Origin: Streptomyces sp. NBC_01142 | GTDB lineage: Bacteria; Actinomycetota; Actinomycetes; Streptomycetales; Streptomycetaceae | DNA: 64,000 nt | Direction: 5' to 3' | NCBI RefSeq assembly: GCF_026341125.1 | Contig: NZ_JAPEOR010000003.1 | Span: 1,550,001-1,614,000 of the forward strand | Part shown: piece by piece, positions 35,215-42,706 of the stretch | How the letters are laid out: every line of letters starts with the position of its first letter | Numbering within the stretch: the stretch's first letter is position 1 | The notes under the pieces: generated by a model | Told to the model about the DNA's origin: nothing | What the model saw: only the letters and a program-made list of their open reading frames with translations | The model's database searches: none | Program-made: the position numbers and the translations under genes

Positions 35215-37682
35215 CGGCGACGCCCCGGACGTTGCCCATCCGGCTGCCCCCGGTCCCGGGCGAGGCCCTGGACTCGTGGCTGGGCGCCATCATGCTCCGC
35301 AGCAGCATCAACCTGCGTGACCTGCTCATCGCCGCTGGATCGCCGTTCCCCACCCGGACCGACCACACACCGGACTACACCACCTGCCTCACACCCGAGG
35401 AAGCCGACCGGCTCGCCCACATCACCGGCACCGACACGCGGCTCCTGCACGCCATGACACTGCGCCGCTACGACGGCTACGCACTCGCGTTGCACGACAC
35501 CCGCCGGGTGGTACGTCGTGTCAGGCTCTGGGGCCGCGGCATCGGATCCCGATATTGCCCGCAGTGCCTGGCCGAAGGCGCCGGCCGCTGGCCTCTCCGA
35601 TGGCGCCTCACCTGGTCGATCGCCTGCACCCGGCACCGGGTGCTGCTCGCACACACCTGCCCGGTCTGCGGCCGATGGCCGCTCCGCCGCCTCTCCAACA
35701 GCCACCAGGTCCGCCAGCACGAATGTTCGGCACGGGCCCGCGACGGAAGGACATGCCGAACCGACCTGACGCAAAGCGAGGTCATTCCGCTGCCGCCGGA
35801 CAGCCCAGTCCTCGACGCGCAGAAATGGATCAACGGCTTGCTGAGCCGGATTGAGGCCGGCGACGACGATCCCCGCCTGCATGACGCCTTCACCGATGTC
35901 ACCGCCATCGCCGCCCGCAGTCTCCTGCGAGCCGAACCGGGCGACTTCACCGACTACGGCACACAGATTGAGCAGGCACGCCAATGTCACGGGAACAGTG
36001 CCCTCTATGCTCCGGTCGACGCAGCCGTGATCGCCGGCCCCTTCACTGTCGCGGTCGGGATTGTCCGCAGTCCTCTCGCCGAGGCCGCCTTCACTGCCAT
36101 ACACACCCTGGTCGACCGCGAGGTCGCGGTCATGCCGAAGGGACCGACAGAGCAGATACGCCGCGGCATCACACGACTGGCCTCAGTCGATCTGGAACAG
36201 CAGTTCTGGCGAGCCGCCGACCCGCACCTGGCCATAGGACCCCGGCTTCGCTACCGCACCTGCACCGCCCGGCCCCGTGTCCCGAAACACCGCGACCACA
36301 CGGTCATCATGCGGACGCACTCGCTTCCACAGCTGCTCTGGCTGGACTGGGCTCTGCTCCTGTTCCCCCCACAAACCAACCTCACCGGCCGCTACAACTA
36401 CCACTTCTGGCGCGCCGCCCTGTCCGCCGCCGTCATGCTCCCCGGCTGGTGGCAGCAGCACTACGACCTCGCGACCTCGCTCCTGCACGGCAACCGGCCA
36501 ATCCCCCTGGGACAACGCCTCCCCAAAATCGCCCCGGCCGGCACCGACCTTCCCACCGCGATCTGTCTTCTCGCCGAGTACCTCGACCGACACCCAGCAC
36601 CCATCGACTACGCCCGGCGGCGGAAGTTGAAGGGCAGCGACCTGCTGCCCGAGGCCACCTGGATCGGCATCCGCCACCGGACCGGCACTCCGCCTGACGA
36701 CCAGTACCGACTCACAGCGGTGCGCCGATACCTCTACCAGCGCATGACCGGCTCTGACCTCTACTCACCCTCGGGTTCGCTGAATCTGGACTCCACCGAC
36801 AAGACCCGCAACCTGCCGATCATCTTGACACCGTCGCTCCTGGAGGCTCTCGACGAGCACGCCGCGCACTATCTGACCTCGCACGGCATCAGTGAGCCCG
36901 TCACCTGGTCACCGCCTCTGGCGATGGTCGACCACCTCGACCTGCCCGGCCGAGACATGCCCCTGCCCGACACCGAGCACGCAGCCAACTTGATCAGGAG
37001 TCGCCTGTCACCAACAGCCGCTGCCAACGCGCTCGGCACCAGCCCTGAGCACCTCAGGCTCGCCTTCGAGGTCCGGCACCAGGCAGTTGGGGCGCCATTG
37101 CGACAGCATCGACCGGATCGTTGCGAAGGAGTTGAGGAACCTGTGCCCAGGCACATCGATGTCAACTCTTCGGCCGAGGTCCGGGCCAAGCCGTCGAATG
37201 GGACCGCGGCCAAACGGACCCCCTCTCAAGTGCTGCGCGAGGCCAGAGCCCGCGACAGCGAAGCCAAACGAGCCCGGGTACTCAAGACCCTCAACGAGAT
37301 GGCCGCGACTGGAGAGAAGATCACCTTCCTCAGACTCGCTCGCACAGCACAGGTCTCGAACTGGCTGGTATACGCCGAGGGACTGCGCGAGCACATCGAG
37401 GAAGCGATCAAGAAGCAGAACGGGGCTGCACAACGCGAGGCGGAGGTGGGCTCGAACGCCTCGGCCGAATCACTGGCGGCTGACCTGGAACTGGTCATGG
37501 CAGAGCTCAGAATCCTGCGAGCAGAGCAGGACCGGCTCAAGGCGGGCGTGGCCCGGCTGCGGGAGACCGAGGCCGAGCGTGATCGGTTGCGTGAGGCGCT
37601 CAAGGAGACCGAGGAGAAACTGGAGTTCACGCTCAAAGAGAGCCGTTCGTCTTCAAGCCACCGCGCTGATGGCGCTTCTTGA
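35211..37682 (+). CDS. tniQ: TniQ-family target selector fused to a TnpC/DUF6262-like coiled coil
   Basis: The GTG start overlaps the tnsC stop. The N-terminal TniQ domain (LPIRLPPVPGEALDSWLGAI) has a zinc finger made by YCPQCLAEG and HTCPVCGRW and a Cys pair in ECSARARDGRTC. A long TnsD-like helical part ends near SRLSPTAAANALGTSPEHLR (about residue 610). The remaining 200 residues are different: an HTH-like LRLARTAQVSNWLVYAEGLR, then a heptad-rich coiled coil (ADLELVMAELRILRAEQDRL). This is the organisation of the TnpC (DUF6262) proteins of Tn554-like elements. A GTG at 37144 with GAGG upstream could start that part separately. The frame is continuous, so it is a true fusion or a read-through across an element junction. 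Confidence 0.8.
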   Translation: MTATPRTLPIRLPPVPGEALDSWLGAIMLRSSINLRDLLIAAGSPFPTRTDHTPDYTTCLTPEEADRLAHITGTDTRLLHAMTLRRYDGYALALHDTRRVVRRVRLWGRGIGSRYCPQCLAEGAGRWPLRWRLTWSIACTRHRVLLAHTCPVCGRWPLRRLSNSHQVRQHECSARARDGRTCRTDLTQSEVIPLPPDSPVLDAQKWINGLLSRIEAGDDDPRLHDAFTDVTAIAARSLLRAEPGDFTDYGTQIEQARQCHGNSALYAPVDAAVIAGPFTVAVGIVRSPLAEAAFTAIHTLVDREVAVMPKGPTEQIRRGITRLASVDLEQQFWRAADPHLAIGPRLRYRTCTARPRVPKHRDHTVIMRTHSLPQLLWLDWALLLFPPQTNLTGRYNYHFWRAALSAAVMLPGWWQQHYDLATSLLHGNRPIPLGQRLPKIAPAGTDLPTAICLLAEYLDRHPAPIDYARRRKLKGSDLLPEATWIGIRHRTGTPPDDQYRLTAVRRYLYQRMTGSDLYSPSGSLNLDSTDKTRNLPIILTPSLLEALDEHAAHYLTSHGISEPVTWSPPLAMVDHLDLPGRDMPLPDTEHAANLIRSRLSPTAAANALGTSPEHLRLAFEVRHQAVGAPLRQHRPDRCEGVEEPVPRHIDVNSSAEVRAKPSNGTAAKRTPSQVLREARARDSEAKRARVLKTLNEMAATGEKITFLRLARTAQVSNWLVYAEGLREHIEEAIKKQNGAAQREAEVGSNASAESLAADLELVMAELRILRAEQDRLKAGVARLRETEAERDRLREALKETEEKLEFTLKESRSSSSHRADGAS

Positions 37683-37686
37683 ATCT

Positions 37687-37708
37687 GGCTGTGACCCCGC
37701 TTCCGTGA
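37687..37708 (+). repeat. IS-type terminal repeat motif
   Basis: GGCTGTGACCCCGCTTCCGT matches the outer end of the ISL3 element at 10011 with one mismatch and directly follows the TnpC-like stop. No transposase adjoins it. Confidence 0.45.
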
Positions 37709-37763
37709 CAGCCACGTCTGGGTGCCGACTCCCGTGCCGAATCGCGTGCGGCGAGGCAGAGGG

Positions 37764-38714
37764 TCAGGAAATGGGCCGCGGAGGCTCTCCACTCGCCTGG
37801 GTTGGGTCGATGCGGTAGGGCTCGAAAGCGGTGTCAGCGGCCGGAGCGTAGGACTTGGTGGATATACGTGTGACCAGCTGCCACATGCGGCGTTCGTCTT
37901 CCAGGCTCTTGGGGAGGACGAGGCCAAGCCCGTCGGCAAGGGGCTTGCGGCCCAGGTTGACCAGGGCCCGTACGGCTGCGGCCCATTCGTCCGTGGCGGC
38001 CACTGCGCCGTGGTACCAAGCTGGGGTCAGGACGGCCAGGGTCACCCCAGTGATGACGAGCACTGGTCGGTGGGCGTGGGAGGCAGATAGCGAGGCGAAT
38101 GCGGTGACGGCCACGGCCGCGTGCCCGTACAGCAAGGCCACGAAGAAGTCGACGCTCGTGCGGGCGGTGACGACCTGCTTGGTGGTCGGTTCCGGGGCGG
38201 AGCTCGCCAGTTCGTTCCACAGCACCTGAGTGTCAAGGCGGTAGCGGTCGTATCCGTACTCCTCAAAGCGTCGGATGGCGTTGCCGAGCCGGGTCGGGGT
38301 GATCTGTTTGTCGCTCACCGGATAGCGGTTGAATTTCTCCTGGAGGATGGCGCGTCGGATGGGCGAGGTGAAGGTGGGGTCGGCGAGGCGGTCGACTGTC
38401 CTTTGGTGCCGGGATCGCTGCACCCGGCAGCCTCGCTCGTATGCGGCGGTCGGCCACAGGGCGTACCCCTCCAGGACGCGGTATAGGGGTGTTTGCAGGG
38501 CGTTCAGGACGAGTCCGAGCAGGACGGCGGCCACAAGCAGCAGGAGTGCGGTGGGGCCGTTGGATGCCGGCCACAGAGGATCCAGCGCAGTCGGGCGGTG
38601 CAGACTCGGCGCAACGGCGAGGGTAAAGACGGCAACGTTGAGAGCCGTGGGCAGGATCCACCCCACCAACAGTGCCCACCCGCCTCCAAGCACGCCTTTG
38701 GCGATGTCTCCCAT
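37764..38714 (-). CDS. Membrane protein paired with an EACC1-like protein
   Basis: The 316-residue protein has two N-terminal membrane helices (GGWALLVGWILPTALNVAVF, TALLLLVAAVLLGLVLNAL) and two in the middle to late part (FFVALLYGHAAVAVTAFASL, VLVITGVTLAVLTPAWYH). Charged cytoplasmic loops lie between (RSRHQRTVDRLADPTFTSPI). There is no enzymatic motif. It starts 2 bases after the stop of the EACC1-like gene, so the two are translationally linked. In EACC1 systems the constant component is paired with a variable effector. This protein could be a membrane-acting effector, which is an inference. Confidence 0.65.
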   Translation of the reverse strand: MGDIAKGVLGGGWALLVGWILPTALNVAVFTLAVAPSLHRPTALDPLWPASNGPTALLLLVAAVLLGLVLNALQTPLYRVLEGYALWPTAAYERGCRVQRSRHQRTVDRLADPTFTSPIRRAILQEKFNRYPVSDKQITPTRLGNAIRRFEEYGYDRYRLDTQVLWNELASSAPEPTTKQVVTARTSVDFFVALLYGHAAVAVTAFASLSASHAHRPVLVITGVTLAVLTPAWYHGAVAATDEWAAAVRALVNLGRKPLADGLGLVLPKSLEDERRMWQLVTRISTKSYAPAADTAFEPYRIDPTQASGEPPRPIS

Positions 38715-38716
38715 GG

Positions 38717-39136
38717 TTACCGCTCCGGCGTTTCCCGTGGCCAGTCATCATCTGGGTCGAGCGGGGGCCCGGGAGGGGTGTGACCATCTGGTGAGGCGAT
38801 CGATGCGTCCCGCTGCTGGCTCCCAAGTGCCGCCAGGACGCGGCTGAGCTCGACTGCGTCGTCGCGGCTCGCGGCCGTGAGGATCACCGACTGGCCCGAC
38901 GGGCCCTCAATGGTGAGCTGGACGGATGCCCTCCGCGTACGCAGCCAGGCTGTGATCACCACAGCCACCGAGGTGAGCGCCGAGGCCGAAGCAACGGTCA
39001 CCTGGATCTGCGACGTTAGTGTTCCGGGCGTCGGTGGACCTGGAACGACAGTGAAGGGGAACGAGCGTTCCTCCCGGAGCCAGGCGTCCAGTGAAGCCAC
39101 TTCGGACTCGTCAGAAAGATAGATGATGAGGTCCAC
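38717..39136 (-). CDS. EACC1-like (effector-associated constant component) protein
   Basis: The 139-residue protein starts at GTG (MDLIIYLSDESEVASLDAWL), read from GGGCGGGGG. It has an N-terminal beta-alpha unit, a membrane-like or linker helix ALTSVAVVITAWLRTRRASV, and a beta hairpin VQLTIEGPSGQSVILTAASR. This closely follows the EACC1 family from Streptomyces conflict systems described by comparative genomics: small proteins encoded next to diverse effectors. Its gene is upstream of the membrane protein. A biochemical role is not established. Confidence 0.7.
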   Translation of the reverse strand: MDLIIYLSDESEVASLDAWLREERSFPFTVVPGPPTPGTLTSQIQVTVASASALTSVAVVITAWLRTRRASVQLTIEGPSGQSVILTAASRDDAVELSRVLAALGSQQRDASIASPDGHTPPGPPLDPDDDWPRETPER

Positions 39137-39382
39137 GCCGCCCCCGCCCACTGATGACCTGATCGCGCAGCCAGCATAAGGCCGGGGCCGTCGGTGACCC
39201 CGACTCGTACTCGTTGGCCTCAACGACTAAGCGACTTACGCCCGTTCGGCTGCCGCATCACTTGGTGCACGGCCACGAGACGCATCTTCACCTACCCGTC
39301 CGCCAGGGCCTCCACGCCGCCTCCGGCGGCCTCGCTCTGGTCGAAGCCCGTAGCCTCCTCCAAGCGTAGGCGTCACGGAAGC

Positions 39383-39555
39383 GATGCTGTTGGTGATCTT
39401 CGGTGCAAGCGCCGGTGTGGTCTTGCAGTTGATGGTCACTCATCAGCCCGGTGGGCCGGGGCACTGGCCCGAGACAGCACGAGGGACCGGTCGTTGGCTT
39501 CACGGCACGCTGCCCAGGGCGCAGCATGGCCCCAACGAGCGACGGCAAGATCACC
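39383..39555 (+). repeat. MITE-like repeat, copy 1 (right end degenerate)
   Basis: About 173 bases are highly similar, in the same orientation, to 42130-42305. Both begin GATGCTGTTGGTGATCTTCG. In this copy the right inverted repeat breaks off after AAGATCACC. It is preceded by GCGTCACGGAAGC, an ISL3-end-like motif. Confidence 0.7.
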
Positions 39556-39837
39556 GTCTGTATCGCTGTCGTGGCCGGAGATCATCCTGGTGGACCAGTC
39601 GCCCGGTTTGCGGGCCAGCCCACCGCAGGGAGCGTCCTTCGAAGGTTCGTTGTGTCTTGGTCTACTTGACCGGCCAGACCAGTTCCTTGTTCAGGCGGCG
39701 CGGGTCTGGGACTGGCGCTCTTGGCCGCTGGTGTGGTGCTTGTCAGTGCATGGCGGGCGGCGCCGCGCCCGCGGTCGGACAGATGGCCCATTGCCGGGCA
39801 CCTTCCAGATCCGCCAGAGGTGCAGGAAAATTCGGGA

Positions 39838-42033
39838 ATGGGCGAGCGTCTCAAGTGGGTGGGCATTTTCCTTGCAGCTCCGGCTTTCCTGGGCCTCATC
39901 GCCTACTTGGTAGCCGTCGGCCTGGAAGACGCGGACAAGACCGCGAGCGTGATCGGGCTCTTCGTCGGCATGGCCGGACTGGCTCTTGCCCTCCGTGGGA
40001 TCGCTCTGGAACAACGCAACGCACGGATGGAACAGGAGGACCCGCCGATCGACCGTCTCGCCGATGCTGTACGCGATAAGTGGCGTGATGAGCGGAAACT
40101 ACGGAGGGTCACGGCTCCGTTCGAGCTGTCGGTGGCCTGGAAGGCCACCGACCCCCGTCTGGTCGAGCCGTTGCCGGAACTGGAGGCTCTGGCCCGCGGT
40201 TGGGGGGCCGACAACGCCGCAGCTGCTCACTGGGCCAGTGACCCCGCTGCCTTGGCTGGAAGCGGCGGTGAGATCGTGGATGTGTTCACCCATCGAGTGC
40301 CGACATCTCGCCTTGTGGTGTTGGGCGAACCCGGGTCAGGCAAGAGCACTCTGCTCATGCGCCTCCTGCTGGTCCTGCTCGGCCAGCGGGAGGCGGGCGA
40401 CCGGGTACCGGTGATCTTCTCCATCGCCTCTTGGGATCCCAACGCCCAAGGGCTCAAGGCCTGGATGGCTGACCAACTCGTCCGGGACCACACTTTCCTC
40501 GGCCTTCCCGATCAGGCCGAACCCTCCCGGCCCCGGACGCGAGCGAGAGCTCTGTTGGACCGCAATAAGATTCTGCCGATCCTGGACGGCTTCGACGAAC
40601 TCCTCGAGGCACTACAACCTCAGGCCTTGCACGCCATCAGTCAGGAAGTGGAGGATGGGCAGCCTGTTGTCCTATCCAGTCGCACCGCCGAGTACGCGAC
40701 AGCTGTGACATCCTCAACCACTCGCGTCGCCGTTCCGCTGACCGGAGCTGCGGGCATAAGTCTCCTCCCTCTGGACCCGGGGCCCGCAACCGACTACCTG
40801 AAACAGGACCTCGGCGGCGAGCACATTCCAGCTGCTGCGCGCTGGAACGCCGTCCTTCCACTGGCCAGCGGAAGTCCCCTCGAACGAGCCCTCAGCACCC
40901 CGCTGGGGCTGTTCCTGGCCCGTACCATCTACAACCCCCGGCCGCACGAGGCACCCACGTCTCTGCCCAACCCTCGGGAACTCCTCGGCTTCCACAGCCG
41001 CCAGGCCGTCATGGTCCATCTTTTCGATGCCTACGTCCCCGCTGCCTACCGCACGAACAAAGAACAACCGTGCCGCTGGCGCACTGAGAAGGCCCAGCGC
41101 GCGCTCAAGTTCCTGGCTCATCACATCGAACACCACGTCGGCGGTTCTGATATCGCCTGGTGGGAGCTGCGGAAAGCCCTGTCGCCACGCCTGTTGCTCC
41201 TGATGCTCAGCCTCGTGGCCGGCCTCGCCGTCAGCACGGCAGTCACTCTCGTCACATTGCTCGCCTTCGGTCTATGGGCAGCCACGAGCTTCGGGCTGCA
41301 GGCCGGAGTCGAGCTTGGACTCCTCACAGTGTCGTCGGGCATCGGGCTCTTCGCTGGCCTCACTGCGGCAGGGCTGGTCACGGTCGTGGCGGTGCGGGTA
41401 GGGGAAACGGAGCCAAGTGTGGGCATCCGATGGTCCTGGCACCGGTTTGCCGCTGGTAGGAGAGGCCGCCTGCAGTTCGCAATCGCGGGAGGAGTATGCC
41501 TTCTCGCAGTCCAGAACGGGCTCGAATCGGGGTGGTGGGCCGCCGCTGAGGGCGCTCTCACAGCCACGCTGTTCGGAACACTGGCATGGGTCTTGGTCTT
41601 TCTCCTGATGGGCTTTGAAGAAGTGCCCTCAGACCAGAACACAGCAGTCGGCCCCGCCAACGTCCTGGGCAGAGACCGCCGTACCTTCCGCACCGCTTCT
41701 CTCGTATCAATGCTCCTGGGCGGAGGCGCGGTAGGGGTTGGGGTAGGGATTCCCACTGGTCTGAGTGACGGGCTGGGCGCCGGACTGGCCTTCGGGTGCT
41801 GCGTGGGGCTCTGGGCAGGCCTCATGAGCGCATCCACTGTCGGGCTGAACGCCACTGCCTGGGCGCCATTCGCCGTAACCAAAATGCTGCTGGCCGTCAA
41901 AGGAGACGTTCCCCGCGACCTCATGGCGTTCCTGGCCGACGCCCATCAATTCCGAGGGGTGCTGCGTCAGTCCGGGGCGGTATACCAGTTCCGGCACCAA
42001 GACCTGCAACGCCACCTGGCGCGCGACGGGTAA
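39838..42033 (+). CDS. Membrane-associated NACHT-family STAND NTPase
   Basis: The protein is about 731 residues from the ATG MGERLKWVGIFLAAPAFLGL. Two N-terminal membrane helices (8-27, 37-53) come first. The NACHT NTPase follows, with Walker A VVLGEPGSGKST (about 161-171), Walker B KILPILDGFDELLE and a sensor SSRTAEYA. A helical part leads to a C-terminal block of six to eight membrane helices (LLLLMLSLVAGLAVSTAVTL onward). It ends in a soluble YQFRHQDLQRHLARDG. Bacterial NACHT proteins include proven anti-phage NLR-like defenders. Membrane helices on both sides suggest that the output is on the membrane. It is bracketed by two MITE-like repeats. Confidence 0.85.
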   Translation: MGERLKWVGIFLAAPAFLGLIAYLVAVGLEDADKTASVIGLFVGMAGLALALRGIALEQRNARMEQEDPPIDRLADAVRDKWRDERKLRRVTAPFELSVAWKATDPRLVEPLPELEALARGWGADNAAAAHWASDPAALAGSGGEIVDVFTHRVPTSRLVVLGEPGSGKSTLLMRLLLVLLGQREAGDRVPVIFSIASWDPNAQGLKAWMADQLVRDHTFLGLPDQAEPSRPRTRARALLDRNKILPILDGFDELLEALQPQALHAISQEVEDGQPVVLSSRTAEYATAVTSSTTRVAVPLTGAAGISLLPLDPGPATDYLKQDLGGEHIPAAARWNAVLPLASGSPLERALSTPLGLFLARTIYNPRPHEAPTSLPNPRELLGFHSRQAVMVHLFDAYVPAAYRTNKEQPCRWRTEKAQRALKFLAHHIEHHVGGSDIAWWELRKALSPRLLLLMLSLVAGLAVSTAVTLVTLLAFGLWAATSFGLQAGVELGLLTVSSGIGLFAGLTAAGLVTVVAVRVGETEPSVGIRWSWHRFAAGRRGRLQFAIAGGVCLLAVQNGLESGWWAAAEGALTATLFGTLAWVLVFLLMGFEEVPSDQNTAVGPANVLGRDRRTFRTASLVSMLLGGGAVGVGVGIPTGLSDGLGAGLAFGCCVGLWAGLMSASTVGLNATAWAPFAVTKMLLAVKGDVPRDLMAFLADAHQFRGVLRQSGAVYQFRHQDLQRHLARDG

Positions 42034-42127
42034 CCGGCCACCACGTCCAAGCTGTACACGAGGTCCCTGAGCGGCTGTGCGCGGGCCGGTTTCGGCGTAC
42101 ACGAGAACGTGGCTCTGGCACGCCTTT

Positions 42128-42316
42128 CGGATGCTGTTGGTGATCTTCGGCGCAAGCGCCAGTGTGTTCTTGTAGTCGATGGTCACCCATCAGCCCGGCG
42201 GCCCGGGGCACTGGCCCGAGACAGCACGAGGGCCCGATCGCTGGCGTCCCGGCACGCTGCCCAGGGCGCAACAGTAAGGCTCCAACGAGCGACGGCAAGA
42301 TCACCAACAGCATCCG
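42128..42316 (+). repeat. MITE-like element, copy 2 with intact 20-bp inverted repeats
   Basis: The left end CGGATGCTGTTGGTGATCTT (42128-42147) and right end AAGATCACCAACAGCATCCG (42297-42316) are perfect inverted repeats around 149 bases with no gene. The element is a plausible non-autonomous transposon. Confidence 0.75.
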
Positions 42317-42424
42317 GAAGCGCGGCCAGAACCGTTTTCAAGGATCCCTATCAGCGCAGAGAAATGACACAAAAGCCGGAACGATCAAGATGACACGGAG
42401 TGCGGAATCAGACGAAAGCGCAGC

Positions 42425-42706
42425 TCATGGAGCCGCCGTGTGACATCGGAACGCGGAACCTACAGCTGCCATGGGGCTCTGAGCTGCGGTGAAGATGCCG
42501 GAACCCAAGATAGCTATGGTGCGCCACAGGTAGGCGTTGCTGACCTCTCCGCGCCGCACGAGCAGGCCCCAGCCGATGTCATCGGCGCCGAAGTCGCTCC
42601 GGCACATCGGACAGCCGGTGCCGGCGCGGTGCGAGGTGTAGTCCTTCGGCCAGTCGCCGCCGGCCGGCGAAAGCACGGAATGGAGCTGAGGACGGTCGGG
42701 AATCAC
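42425..42706 (-). pseudogene. HIT-family protein, N-terminal fragment
   Basis: The protein starts with an ATG overlapping the stop of the ABC transporter gene. It reads DWPKDYTSHRAGTGCPMCRS, then GWGLLVRRGEVSNAYLWR. This is the beginning of Streptomyces HIT proteins (CPMC; GEVS.AYL.R). After about residue 62 the homology ends, and the HxHxH catalytic region is missing. The gene was thus cut near 42520, close to the MITE-like element. It marks the broken left edge of the biosynthetic cluster. Confidence 0.65.

Larger units (their letters stand above)
31100..37682 (+). mobile_element. Tn7-like transposition module (TnsA-TnsB-TnsC-TniQ)
   Basis: Four genes in one direction with 4-base GTGA stop-start overlaps encode a TnsA endonuclease, a DDE transposase, an AAA ATPase and a TniQ-type target selector. 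This is the core set of a heteromeric Tn7-like transposon. The outer boundaries are approximate. Confidence 0.8.

Noticed and set aside
39236..39370. A short coding-like plus-strand stretch (HHLVHGHETHLHLPVRQG) before the first MITE copy
   Set aside because: It may be the tail of a lost gene, but it has no start, family match or ribosome site, so it is not annotated as a gene.
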